From an uncultured Lachnospiraceae bacterium (GTDB taxonomy: Bacteria > Bacillota > Clostridia > Lachnospirales > Lachnospiraceae): a DNA stretch of 64,000 nt. The translations under genes were made by a program, and so were the position numbers. This document shows, piece after piece, positions 26,268 through 34,890 of this stretch. The stretch lies in contig CANREE010000001.1 in NCBI GenBank assembly GCA_947629545.1, positions 1 through 64,000 on the forward strand. Direction: 5' to 3'. Below the pieces are notes generated by a model. It was not told the DNA's origin. It saw nothing but the letters and a program-made list of their open reading frames with translations, and did no database searches. Numbering within the stretch: the stretch's first letter is position 1; the number at the start of each line of letters is the position of its first letter.

Positions 26268-29200
26268 GAAACAGAAGCAGGTCATTGAGACAGGAAACTG
26301 TAATCTTCTGGTTTCTGCTGCTGCCGGGAGCGGAAAGACGGCGGTCCTTGTAGAGAGAATCATCCGTCTGATCAGCGACGGGGGCAAGCCTCTGGATATT
26401 GACAGGCTGCTGGTGATGACATTTACCAATGCGGCTGCGGCTGAGATGCGGGAGCGGATCGCGCTGGCGATCGAGAAGAAGCTTTCAGAGCAGCCGGACA
26501 ATGAGCATCTGCAGGCGCAGGCGGCTCTGGTTCCCTATGCCCAGATTATGACCATCGACAGCTTTTGTCTGAGCCTGATCAGGGATCATTTTAACGTGCT
26601 GGATATCGACCCGGCGTTTCGGATCGGCGACGAGGGGGAACTGAAGCTTTTGAGGGCTGACGTGATGGAGGAGATGCTGGAGGAGTATTATGCTGCGGGG
26701 GACGCGGCGTTTGAAAAATTTGTGGACAGTTACGCCTCCGGCAAATCGGACAGCGGAATTGAGGATTACATCATGCAGGTGTATACCTTTGCGCAGAGCA
26801 ATCCGTTCCCGGAACAGTGGACCGGCCGGTGCCGCACAGAAATGGAACAGATGGAAGCCGGGAAACTGCAGGATGCCGGCTGGATGCGGTTTTTGATGGA
26901 AGATGCGGGACGGCAGCTGCGGGAAATGATAAGCCAGTATGAAATGGCCGCAGACCTCTGCCGTGAGCCGGATGGGCCGGAGGCATATCTGCCGACGCTG
27001 CTGGAAGAATGCGCTATGCTTCGCACCCTGGCGGATGCAGAGACGTATGACGCCCTGTATGGGGGCCTGAGCCGCGCGGAGTTCGGCCGTCTTAAGGCGG
27101 TCCGCAGCGGAGACGTTGACCCGGCGAAAAAGGCGGTGGTCGTGGAATGCAGAAACCGGATCAAGAAAGCGGTGGGTGACCTGAAGGCGGCCTACGGCAC
27201 GCAGACGGGGGCGGAGGCTTCGGCGGACCAGATGGCGACGAAGGATGTGGTATTAAAGCTTCTGGAACTGGCGGATGAATTTGCCGGAAGATATCAGGCG
27301 GCAAAGAAGGACAGGAATCTGGTTGATTTTAATGATCTGGAGCATTATGCGCTGGAAATTCTGGTGGCAAAACCGCATATATCTGCGGCCGGGCCGGACA
27401 GCGTGCTGACGAACCTGGAGTATACGGAGACGGCTGACCAGTTGAGCAGCCGGTACGCGGAGATCCTGGTGGACGAATATCAGGACAGCAATTATGTGCA
27501 GGAAACGCTGATCCGGGCGCTCTCCGGCGAACGCTTCGGACGTCCGAACGTGTTTATGGTCGGCGACGTCAAACAGAGTATCTACAAATTCCGTCTGGCC
27601 CGGCCGGAACTTTTTATGGAGAAATATGAAACTTACACAAAAGAACAGGGAACAAATCGGAAGATCGAACTTCATCAGAACTTCCGCAGCCGCGTTACCG
27701 TGCTTCATAGCGTTAACCGGATCTTTTACCAGATCATGACAAAGAACCTTGGCAATGTGGATTATACGGAAGAGGCTGCCCTTCATCCTGGAGCCGTGTT
27801 CGCCGAAGGCGCGCGCTGCGGGACGCCGACAGAACTGCTGCTTTTGGATCCCGGGAAGGAATCCATGGGCGCGCTTGATGAGGAAACGGCGGATTACACG
27901 GCCCGGGAACTGGAAGCAAAGCTGATTGCGCGGCGGATGCGGGAGCTTACGGATCCGCAGAAAGGCCTTCAGGTCTGGGACAAGGAAAAGGAAGCCTACA
28001 GACCTGCCGTTTACGGCGACATGGTGATCCTTCTGCGGAGTATGTCCGGCTGGAGCGAGACTATTCTGCAGGTACTGACGCGTGAGGGAATTCCGGCTTA
28101 CGCAGAAACAGGCACCGGGTATTTTGATTCGATTGAAGTGGAGACGGTGTTGGCAATGCTGGCGGTCATTGACAATCCGATTCAGGACATTCCGCTGGCC
28201 GCAGTGCTGCGCTCTCCGATCGCAGGATTGGATGAGGAAGAACTGGCCTGGATGATGGCCGCATACCGGCAGGCGGCAGAACACAGGCAGGACCGGGGTA
28301 TCTATGGGGCGTTTCGATATCTGACAGAGATGCAGCCGGAAGAATATGCGGCGCATTTAAGCGGCGCGCTGCCGAAACTGCGCCGCTTCGGACAGCTGCT
28401 TGCAAATTTCCGTGCGCAGGCAGTTTATTTGCCGATCCATGAACTGATTTATCAGGTTTACGAGCAGACCGGTTATTACGATTATGTATCCGCAATGCCG
28501 GCGGGCCAGACCCGCCGGGCCAATCTGGATATGCTGGTCGAGAAGGCGTCGGCATTTGAGAAGACAAGCTATAAGGGCCTTTTCCGATTTATCCGCTATA
28601 TTACGCAGCTTAAAAAATATGAAACGGATTTTGGAGAAGCGTCCGCCGGACAGCATGGGAATATGGTGCGCGTCATGAGCATCCATAAGAGCAAGGGGCT
28701 GGAATTTCCTGTCGTCTTTCTGGCAGGGCTGGGTAAACCATTTAATAAACAGGATGTGCGCGGAAAGCTGCTCATTGATTCTGATCTGGGAATTGCCACA
28801 GATTTTCTGGATCTGGATATGCGCGTCAAGGGTCCGACGCTTAAGAAAAATGTGCTGAAACGAAAAATGGATCTGGACAATCTTGGCGAGGAGCTGCGGG
28901 TCCTTTATGTGGCCATGACCAGGGCAAAGGAGAAGCTGATCCTGACCGGCGCAGACCGATCCCTGGGAAAGAAAAGGGAGAAGTGGGAGAACGTGGAATG
29001 GGGACGTGTAAATGACGGTAACGGCGCATCGGCTGTCCGTCCCCCGCAAATTCCGTACACGATTCTTGCGACAGCCGGGTCTTATCTGGACTGGGTGCTG
29101 ATGGCCCATCCTGACAGGGAAGCGGGGATTGCGGTCAGTCAGGTGCCGGTGGAAACGCTTATCGGCGAGGAAGTGGCACGGCAGATCAAAAAGCGGGCCG

Positions 29201-29994
29201 GGAAGGAGGAGCTGGCACGGATGGCCGGCGATGCCGTAGCGAAGAAGGGGCACGCGGAAGATACGGCGGAAGGCGCTGCTGCAGAGGATCCTGCGGGGGC
29301 CTTGCTGAAGCAGTTGGACGCCTGCTTTGGTTATCGGTATCCGTATCGTGTCGATATCGGCCTTCATACGAAAATGACGGTTTCTGAACTGAAGAAACTG
29401 GGACAGGAAGTCGATGATTTTACCGGATTGATTCAGGCGTCTTCGGCGAAGTATCTGGATGGCGCCGATATACGGGAGAAGGCTGCCAGCCGCGGAACCG
29501 CGTATCACCGGGTGCTGGAACTGCTGGATTTTGCCGATACGAAGAACTGCGCGGATGTTGAGAAACAGATAACGGTGATGGCGGATCAGCACCGTATCGG
29601 CGTGGAGGCTGTCGGAATGGTTCGGCCTTATCCGATCTGGCGTTTTGCGGCGTCGGCGCTTGGGGCTCGCGTACGCCGCGCGCAGGAAAGGGGGCAGCTG
29701 CATCGGGAGCAGCAGTTTGTCCTCGGTATCCCTGCCAGAGAGATGGGGCTTGCCGATTCGGATGAGCTGGTGCTGGTGCAGGGAATCATTGACGCTTATC
29801 TGGAAGAGGAAGACGGGCTGGTGCTTCTGGATTATAAGACGGACCGAGTGGCAGAAGGCCAGGGAGAGATGCTGGCAAAGCGTTATCGGGTTCAGCTGGA
29901 TTACTATCAGCGGGCGCTGGAGCAGATGACGAAGAAAAATGTGAAGGAGCGGTATATTTACTCGCTGTCCCTTATGGAGGTCATATCGGTGTAA
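26254..29994 (+). CDS. addA: ATP-dependent helicase/nuclease subunit AddA
   Basis: UvrD-like superfamily 1 helicase with a C-terminal nuclease, 1246 residues. Walker A is AAAGSGKTAVLVERIIRL near residue 20 after the Q motif (WTEKQKQVIE). Motif Ia is VMTFTNAAAAEMRERI, motif II ILVDEYQDSN, motif III VGDVKQSIYKFR, motif V IHKSKGLEFPVVF, and motif VI VAMTRAKEKLIL. The RecB-family nuclease core is at the end (LVLLDYKTDRV). Works as a heterodimer with AddB. GGAGAGAGGGG inside the end of addB serves as ribosome site, so translation is coupled. Confidence 0.97.
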   Translation: MQWTEKQKQVIETGNCNLLVSAAAGSGKTAVLVERIIRLISDGGKPLDIDRLLVMTFTNAAAAEMRERIALAIEKKLSEQPDNEHLQAQAALVPYAQIMTIDSFCLSLIRDHFNVLDIDPAFRIGDEGELKLLRADVMEEMLEEYYAAGDAAFEKFVDSYASGKSDSGIEDYIMQVYTFAQSNPFPEQWTGRCRTEMEQMEAGKLQDAGWMRFLMEDAGRQLREMISQYEMAADLCREPDGPEAYLPTLLEECAMLRTLADAETYDALYGGLSRAEFGRLKAVRSGDVDPAKKAVVVECRNRIKKAVGDLKAAYGTQTGAEASADQMATKDVVLKLLELADEFAGRYQAAKKDRNLVDFNDLEHYALEILVAKPHISAAGPDSVLTNLEYTETADQLSSRYAEILVDEYQDSNYVQETLIRALSGERFGRPNVFMVGDVKQSIYKFRLARPELFMEKYETYTKEQGTNRKIELHQNFRSRVTVLHSVNRIFYQIMTKNLGNVDYTEEAALHPGAVFAEGARCGTPTELLLLDPGKESMGALDEETADYTARELEAKLIARRMRELTDPQKGLQVWDKEKEAYRPAVYGDMVILLRSMSGWSETILQVLTREGIPAYAETGTGYFDSIEVETVLAMLAVIDNPIQDIPLAAVLRSPIAGLDEEELAWMMAAYRQAAEHRQDRGIYGAFRYLTEMQPEEYAAHLSGALPKLRRFGQLLANFRAQAVYLPIHELIYQVYEQTGYYDYVSAMPAGQTRRANLDMLVEKASAFEKTSYKGLFRFIRYITQLKKYETDFGEASAGQHGNMVRVMSIHKSKGLEFPVVFLAGLGKPFNKQDVRGKLLIDSDLGIATDFLDLDMRVKGPTLKKNVLKRKMDLDNLGEELRVLYVAMTRAKEKLILTGADRSLGKKREKWENVEWGRVNDGNGASAVRPPQIPYTILATAGSYLDWVLMAHPDREAGIAVSQVPVETLIGEEVARQIKKRAGKEELARMAGDAVAKKGHAEDTAEGAAAEDPAGALLKQLDACFGYRYPYRVDIGLHTKMTVSELKKLGQEVDDFTGLIQASSAKYLDGADIREKAASRGTAYHRVLELLDFADTKNCADVEKQITVMADQHRIGVEAVGMVRPYPIWRFAASALGARVRRAQERGQLHREQQFVLGIPAREMGLADSDELVLVQGIIDAYLEEEDGLVLLDYKTDRVAEGQGEMLAKRYRVQLDYYQRALEQMTKKNVKERYIYSLSLMEVISV

Positions 29995-30063
29995 AATAAT
30001 GGATTACGGCGGCGGATGGCCGTATGGGAAGGCTGTCTGCGGCAGAAAGGCGGTTTTACTTTT

Positions 30064-30456
30064 ATGTTTTTTATTATGGGAATCAATCAGGGCATGAAGG
30101 AGCTGGCGTACAACGCCTCGCTCTTTATCTGCGACCGGTGCGGCCGCTACGGCCGTTATCAGGTCTACATGACGTACACTTATCTGTCGCTGTTTTTTAT
30201 CCCTGTATTCAAGTGGGGAAAACGGTACTACGCAAAGACGAGCTGCTGCGGAACCGTCTATGAGCTGCCGCAGGAGACCGGCCGCCGTCTCGCCCGCGGC
30301 GAAGATCTGACGCTTACGCCGGAGATGCTGACAATGGTATCGGCCGGAAACGCTGCGGCTGCATGGCATCCCGCGAAGCGCTGCGCAAACTGCGGCTACG
30401 AGACGACGGAAGATTTTGAATACTGTCCGAAGTGCGGGCAGAGATTTACACATTAA
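30064..30456 (+). CDS. small zinc-ribbon protein
   Basis: 130 residues with two cysteine clusters: FICDRCGRYGRY near 22-28 with a further CC pair (KTSCCGTVYE), and a C-terminal ribbon [25 protein letters not shown] short hydrophobic segment (YLSLFFIPVFKW) may dip into the membrane. Start ATG 30064 is chosen for AAAGGCGG about 10 bases upstream; a start 16 codons earlier is possible. The last 11 bases overlap the end of ychF on the other strand. Proteins of this kind are common in clostridia and lack an assigned function. Confidence 0.7.
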   Translation: MFFIMGINQGMKELAYNASLFICDRCGRYGRYQVYMTYTYLSLFFIPVFKWGKRYYAKTSCCGTVYELPQETGRRLARGEDLTLTPEMLTMVSAGNAAAAWHPAKRCANCGYETTEDFEYCPKCGQRFTH

Positions 30457-31543
30457 ACCGGAAGAGGATCACGTCGCCGTCCTGCACCACGTAGTCCTTG
30501 CCTTCCAGCCGCACCAGACCTTTATCGCGGGCGGCGGCGTAGGCGCCGCAGTCGAGAAGATCCTTATAGTTGACCACTTCGGCGCGGATGAAGCCCCGCT
30601 CAAAATCGGAGTGGATCTTACCGGCGGCCTGGGGAGCTTTCGTTCCCTTCTTAATGGTCCAGGCACGGGTCTCGTCTTCGCCTGAGGTCAGGAAGCTTAA
30701 AAGCCCCAGCAGATCATAGCTTGCGGCGATCAGCTTCTCAAGACCGGATTCTTTAAGCCCCAGGTCTTCCAGGAACATGGCCTTCTCGTCGTCGTCCAGT
30801 TCTGCGATCTCTTCCTCGATCTGGGCGCAGATCACGAACACCTGAGAGCCGGTCCCGGCGGCAAACTCACGAACTTTCTGCACATGAGGATTGGAAGCGC
30901 CGTCATCGGCCAGATCGTCTTCTCCTGCATTGGCGGCGAAGATCACCGGCTTATAAGTAAGAAGATTAAGACTTCCAAGGATCGCCAGCTGATCCTCGTC
31001 GTCGCAGACATAGGTACGCGCGGCCTTCCCATCTTCCAGATGCGCTTTCAGCGCCTTTAAAAGCTCCACTTCTTTCACCAGCGACTTGTCGTTAAACGCG
31101 CTCTTGGCCGTCTTGGAAAGCCGTCGCTCCAGAACCTCCAGATCGGCAAAAATCAGTTCCAGATCAATGGTCTCTATGTCCCTCAGCGGATCGACGCTGC
31201 CGTCAACATGGATCACGTTGCTGTCCTCAAAGCAGCGGACTACATGAACAATGGCATCCACTTCGCGAATATGCGAGAGAAACTGATTGCCCAGTCCCTC
31301 GCCCTTCGACGCGCCCTTCACCAGTCCCGCGATATCCACGAATTCGATCACCGCAGGCGTCACCTTCTTCGAATGATAAAGGTCGCCCAGCAGCTTAAGC
31401 CTTTCATCCGGAACCGCCACCACGCCCACGTTGGGATCGATCGTGCAGAAGGGATAATTCGCCGACTCTGCCCCCGCTTTGGTCAGGGAATTAAATAACG
31501 TACTTTTGCCTACATTCGGCAGACCAACGATTCCTAATTTCAT
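30446..31543 (-). CDS. ychF: redox-regulated ATPase YchF (Obg family)
   Basis: Universal P-loop NTPase that prefers ATP and binds ribosomes, 365 residues. G1 is [18 protein letters not shown] at the N-terminus, G3 is [20 protein letters not shown], and the G4 position reads FAANAG, the non-GTP-type motif of the family. The TGS domain is C-terminal ([16 protein letters not shown]). Upstream codons in the frame are disregarded because MKLGIVG is the universal N-terminus and GAGAGAGG precedes it. TATACT on the minus strand (31612-31607) may be its -10. It converges on the zinc-ribbon gene with an 11-base overlap and no terminator between them. Confidence 0.96.
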   Translation of the reverse strand: MKLGIVGLPNVGKSTLFNSLTKAGAESANYPFCTIDPNVGVVAVPDERLKLLGDLYHSKKVTPAVIEFVDIAGLVKGASKGEGLGNQFLSHIREVDAIVHVVRCFEDSNVIHVDGSVDPLRDIETIDLELIFADLEVLERRLSKTAKSAFNDKSLVKEVELLKALKAHLEDGKAARTYVCDDEDQLAILGSLNLLTYKPVIFAANAGEDDLADDGASNPHVQKVREFAAGTGSQVFVICAQIEEEIAELDDDEKAMFLEDLGLKESGLEKLIAASYDLLGLLSFLTSGEDETRAWTIKKGTKAPQAAGKIHSDFERGFIRAEVVNYKDLLDCGAYAAARDKGLVRLEGKDYVVQDGDVILFRFNV

Positions 31544-31687
31544 ATATGATAACCTCTCTCTAAAATGTTCGGTTCTGTGACTGCGCACTTCCCGTCGTTT
31601 ACGTGGAGTATAGCATATCTCCCCAGGAAAAGAAAGTCTTATTTTCCCCTTTGTCGAAGCATGGCGCAAACTGTCGCTCGAATAAGA

Positions 31688-31716
31688 TTGCATTTTTGGG
31701 TGTTTAGAGATAAAAT
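31688..31716 (+). promoter_or_regulatory. promoter for lgt
   Basis: TTGCAT (31688-31693) and TAAAAT (31711-31716), spacer 17, about 35 bases before the lgt start. Confidence 0.65.
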
Positions 31717-31750
31717 GAAGAAAATGATCAGAAGAAAGGGGCAGTTGCCT

Positions 31751-32623
31751 ATGACCGCACCGGCTGACATCCGATTCCCGCATCTTGGGATCACCATTGA
31801 GCATTTACGAAACAGCGTTTCCATATTTGGTTTCCGCATCGCCTTCTACGGCATTATTATCGGCATCGGCATGATCGCCGGTATCCTCGTTGCCCAGTCC
31901 GATGCGAAGAGGAGGGGGCAGGATCCGGAACTTTATCTGGATTTTGCCATTTTTGCCATCATATTCGCCATTATCGGGGCGAGGGCCTACTATGTGATCT
32001 TTGACTGGGATAATTACAAAGATGACCTGATCCAGATCTTTAATATCCGCGCCGGCGGGCTGGCCATCTACGGCGGCGTCATCGGCGGCGTCCTGACGCT
32101 TATCTGGTTTGTGAAGACCAGAAAGCTTTCTTTCTTTTCCATGGCGGACACCGCCTGTCTCGGTCTGATCACCGGCCAGATCATCGGGCGCTGGGGGAAT
32201 TTCTTCAATTGCGAGGCCTTCGGCGGCTACACGGACGGTCTTCTCGCGATGCGCATCCGGCGTGAAATTGTCAATGTGAACATGATATCCCGGGAACTTC
32301 TGGATCATCTGATCGTGGAGGACGGCGTGGAGTATATCCAGGTCCACCCCACCTTCTTTTATGAGTCCATGTGGAATCTGGGGGTTCTGATATTTATGCT
32401 CTGGTTTCGAAAGAAAAAACGTTTTGATGGTCAGGTGTTTTTGATCTACCTGTTGGGCTATGGTTTGGGACGGACGTGGATCGAAGGTCTGCGGACGGAT
32501 CAGTTAAAATTCTTTGCGACAGACGTTCCGGTGTCGCAGGCATTATCCATGGTACTGGTAATTTTGGCTGTTCTGGCGCTTATCATCGGTGGCAGGAGGG
32601 CAAGACTTGCAGAAGGAGGGTGA
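31751..32623 (+). CDS. lgt: prolipoprotein diacylglyceryl transferase
   Basis: Membrane enzyme that transfers diacylglycerol from phosphatidylglycerol to the lipobox Cys of prelipoproteins; 290 residues and about seven membrane segments. The Lgt signature GRWGNFFNCEAFGG is present near residue 150, preceded by RAGGLAIYGGVIGG near 100 containing the conserved Tyr/Gly stretch. HPTFFYESMWNLGV and GRTWIEGLRTD in the C-terminal half are also family features. AAAGGGG lies about 10 bases before ATG 31751, which is why this start is preferred over earlier codons in frame. The small Spo0E-like gene follows with only two bases between stop and start. Confidence 0.94.
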   Translation: MTAPADIRFPHLGITIEHLRNSVSIFGFRIAFYGIIIGIGMIAGILVAQSDAKRRGQDPELYLDFAIFAIIFAIIGARAYYVIFDWDNYKDDLIQIFNIRAGGLAIYGGVIGGVLTLIWFVKTRKLSFFSMADTACLGLITGQIIGRWGNFFNCEAFGGYTDGLLAMRIRREIVNVNMISRELLDHLIVEDGVEYIQVHPTFFYESMWNLGVLIFMLWFRKKKRFDGQVFLIYLLGYGLGRTWIEGLRTDQLKFFATDVPVSQALSMVLVILAVLALIIGGRRARLAEGG

Positions 32624-32625
32624 CA

Positions 32626-32784
32626 ATGGATAAACTTACCAGGGACGAGCTGGTTGCAAAAATCGAATCAGCCCGTAAAAAACTGAATCAAAGCATCGAT
32701 GAGAAGAGACGGTACGATGAGATTTATGAAGACAGTTTACGCTTGGATGAATTGATCGAACAATATATTGTGGCCGGATTTTGA
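32626..32784 (+). CDS. Spo0E-like aspartyl-phosphate phosphatase
   Basis: 52-residue peptide matching the Spo0E family: two helices, with the signature S-x-x-L-D at Ser37-Leu-Arg-Leu-Asp41 (YEDSLRLDELIEQYI). Family members dephosphorylate Spo0A~P and so delay sporulation. AAGGAGGG overlaps the lgt stop and gives a strong ribosome site, which with the 2-base gap suggests co-expression with lgt. Followed by a good terminator. The size and motif fit well; the actual target is inferred. Confidence 0.78.
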   Translation: MDKLTRDELVAKIESARKKLNQSIDEKRRYDEIYEDSLRLDELIEQYIVAGF

Positions 32785-32803
32785 CGATGGACTAGATTTT
32801 GAG

Positions 32804-32840
32804 GCAATTACGGAAAAGCCCGTAATTGCTTCATTTTTTT
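32804..32840 (+). terminator. rho-independent terminator
   Basis: GCAATTACGG (32804-32813) pairs with CCGTAATTGC (32820-32829), followed by a run of seven T. It ends the lgt unit just before the dcw promoter. Confidence 0.88.
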
Positions 32841-32861
32841 GGATTTTTTCTAAAAAAAACC

Positions 32862-32890
32862 TTGCTTTTTTCTGAATCATGTTCTAGAAT
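32862..32890 (+). promoter_or_regulatory. dcw (mraZ) promoter
   Basis: TTGCTT (32862-32867) and TAGAAT (32885-32890), spacer 17. The expected start of transcription is near 32897, at the upstream edge of the GTGG repeats. Confidence 0.65.
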
Positions 32891-32901
32891 AAGAATACGA
32901 A

Positions 32902-32945
32902 GTGGAGATTTGTGGTGGTTTGTAGGAGACTGTGGGTAAAAGTGG
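32902..32945 (+). promoter_or_regulatory. MraZ operator: five GTGG-type repeats with a 10-base period
   Basis: GTGG at 32902, GTGG at 32912, GTAG at 32922, GTGG at 32932 and GTGG at 32942, each exactly 10 bases apart. MraZ of other bacteria binds evenly spaced GTGG/TGGG boxes upstream of its own gene as an oligomeric ring, so this is very probably its autoregulatory site. The position just after the promoter fits repression. Confidence 0.8.
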
Positions 32946-32981
32946 TTGACTTATCACAAAAGGTTCGGTTAGGAGTAAGGC

Positions 32982-33410
32982 ATGGGATTCATCGGTGAAT
33001 ACAACCATACGGTTGATGCAAAAGGCAGGGTCATCGTCCCATCCAGGTTCCGTGAGATATTGGGCGAGGAGTTCATTGTCACGAAGGGCCTGGATCACTG
33101 CCTCTGCGCCTATGAGAACTCCGCGTGGCAGGCTTTCGAGCAGAAACTGGCCGACCTTCCGACCAACACCCGCGAGAACCGGCAGCTGACCCGCTTCTTT
33201 CTTTCGGGAGCCACGTCCTGTGAGGTGGACAAGCAGGGGAGGATCCTGCTTCCGGCGGTTTTGCGCACGTTTGCCCAGATCGAGAAGGATGCTGTGCTGG
33301 TAGGCAACGGCAACCGGGTCGAGATCTGGAGCAAGGACAGATGGGATGCGGCCAATAATTACGACGACATCGAAGATATTGCCGAAAGCCTGGAAGGGTT
33401 CAGCATATGA
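32982..33410 (+). CDS. mraZ: transcriptional regulator MraZ
   Basis: First gene of the division cluster, 142 residues, with two SpoVT/AbrB-like halves: [21 protein letters not shown] at the N-terminus, and [20 protein letters not shown] near residue 78. Each half carries the DxKGR/DxQGR motif with the DNA-contacting Arg. It is expected to bind the GTGG repeats about 40 bases upstream and control the cluster. The stop overlaps the rsmH start (ATGA), so the two are translationally coupled. TTAGGAGTAAGGC precedes the ATG. Confidence 0.94.
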   Translation: MGFIGEYNHTVDAKGRVIVPSRFREILGEEFIVTKGLDHCLCAYENSAWQAFEQKLADLPTNTRENRQLTRFFLSGATSCEVDKQGRILLPAVLRTFAQIEKDAVLVGNGNRVEIWSKDRWDAANNYDDIEDIAESLEGFSI

Positions 33411-34342
33411 TGTTTGAGCACAAGTCCGTTCTGCTTCGTGAGACCATTGACAGCCTGCAGGTAAAACCGAACGGGATCTATGTGGACGGTACGTTGGGAG
33501 GCGGCGGACATGCCGAAGAACTTTTGGGCCGTCTTGGTCCGAAAGGGAGACTGATCGGGATCGATCAGGACGGGGATGCCATTGCGGCGGCCGAAGAGCG
33601 GCTGGAAGCATATCGAAATCAGGTTACGGTGGTCCGAAGCAACTATGCGGATATTGAAGAAGTACTTGACGGACTGGGCATTGGCCGTGTGGACGGCATA
33701 TATCTGGATCTGGGCGTTTCGTCCTTCCAGTTTGACGCGGCGGATCGGGGATTTTCCTATAGGGAAGATGCGCCGCTGGATATGCGGATGGACCGCAGAC
33801 AGGGACTGACGGCGGCAGACATCATTGCGGAATACGATGAGGAATCGCTGCATCGTATCATCCGGGATTACGGTGAGGAGAGATACGCGGCTGCGATTGC
33901 CCGGCAGATCGTCAAACGCAGGCAGATATGTCCCATAGAAACGACAGGACAGCTGACAGATGCGGTCAGGGCGGCCCTTCCTGCGAAGGCTCTTGCCGTT
34001 CAGGGCCATCCGGCCAGAAGAACCTTTCAGGCGCTTCGGATCGAGGTGAACCGGGAACTGGAGGTTCTGGAACGGTCGATCGATATCATGATCGGACGGC
34101 TCGTACCAGGAGGACGTCTTTCAATCATCACTTTCCATTCCCTGGAAGACAGGATCGTGAAGAACCGATTCCGGGAAAATGAAAATCCCTGCATCTGCCC
34201 GCCGGATTTTCCGGTGTGTGTATGCGGAAGGAAGAGCAAAGGCAAAGTGATCACCCGCAGGCCGGTTATACCGACGGCGGAGGAGATAGAAGCAAACAGG
34301 CGCAGCAGAAGCGCGAAACTCAGAGTGTTTGAAGCGTCTTAA
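33407..34342 (+). CDS. rsmH: 16S rRNA (cytosine1402-N4)-methyltransferase RsmH
   Basis: SAM-dependent rRNA methyltransferase (MraW), 311 residues. The N-terminal [15 protein letters not shown], the SAM motif [16 protein letters not shown] near residue 25, [16 protein letters not shown], the [15 protein letters not shown] segment and the late [12 protein letters not shown] are all family hallmarks. Normal length. A second ATG three bases later is an equally possible start. It is the usual companion of mraZ and counteracts MraZ toxicity in E. coli. Confidence 0.97.
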   Translation: MMFEHKSVLLRETIDSLQVKPNGIYVDGTLGGGGHAEELLGRLGPKGRLIGIDQDGDAIAAAEERLEAYRNQVTVVRSNYADIEEVLDGLGIGRVDGIYLDLGVSSFQFDAADRGFSYREDAPLDMRMDRRQGLTAADIIAEYDEESLHRIIRDYGEERYAAAIARQIVKRRQICPIETTGQLTDAVRAALPAKALAVQGHPARRTFQALRIEVNRELEVLERSIDIMIGRLVPGGRLSIITFHSLEDRIVKNRFRENENPCICPPDFPVCVCGRKSKGKVITRRPVIPTAEEIEANRRSRSAKLRVFEAS

Positions 34343-34365
34343 GAAAATGCGGAAAGGAGACCGAT

Positions 34366-34890
34366 ATGGCGGCCACGAGAACATCGCAGATGAGAACGGC
34401 ACGTAGAAATACGGGACGGCCATCAAGGGAAGAGATGTATATCCACGGCAATACCGTGAGGAAACTGGCGCCGGCGGAGAAGCCTGCCGCGAGGCCGGAG
34501 AAGGAACGGCAGCATCGGGAACAGCAGCGTCACGATTATACGGTCAGAAGGAATCAGGAGAAGGCGCTGCAGCTGGATCTGCCGTATCTGCTGATGCTTG
34601 TGGCAGCAGCCTGTGTCACATTGTACTTTTGCGTGAGCTATTTAAACCTGCAGTCTGTGATGAGCGCCCGCGTGGATAACATTAAGGCTCAGGAGCAACA
34701 GCTGGAGACATTAAAGAGCGATAACGATGCCTTGGAGACCCGTATCAATACAAGCATTGATCTGGACCATATCTACCGCGTGGCGACAGAGGAGCTGGGT
34801 ATGGTATATGCAGGCAGAGATCAGGTTCTTCTGTATAATAAGACAGAAAGCGAGTACGTAAGGCAAAATGAAGACATCCCGCAATACTAA
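34366..34890 (+). CDS. ftsL: division protein FtsL-like
   Basis: 174 residues: a basic, Arg/Lys/Gln-rich cytoplasmic region of about 85 residues, one membrane helix (LPYLLMLVAAACVTLYFCV), then a leucine-zipper-type coiled coil (IKAQEQQLETLKSDNDALETRI) and a C-terminal domain ending VYAGRDQVLLYNKTE. This FtsL/DivIC layout and its place between rsmH and the first PBP identify it better than sequence does. The N-terminal region is longer than in most FtsL proteins. The gene overlaps the following PBP by 23 bases, so translation is coupled. GGAAAGGAG precedes the start. Confidence 0.8.
   Translation: MAATRTSQMRTARRNTGRPSREEMYIHGNTVRKLAPAEKPAARPEKERQHREQQRHDYTVRRNQEKALQLDLPYLLMLVAAACVTLYFCVSYLNLQSVMSARVDNIKAQEQQLETLKSDNDALETRINTSIDLDHIYRVATEELGMVYAGRDQVLLYNKTESEYVRQNEDIPQY

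Noticed and set aside
28357-29703. 448-codon minus-strand ORF opposite addA
   Set aside because: The addA frame carries all helicase and nuclease motifs; the opposite frame has none.
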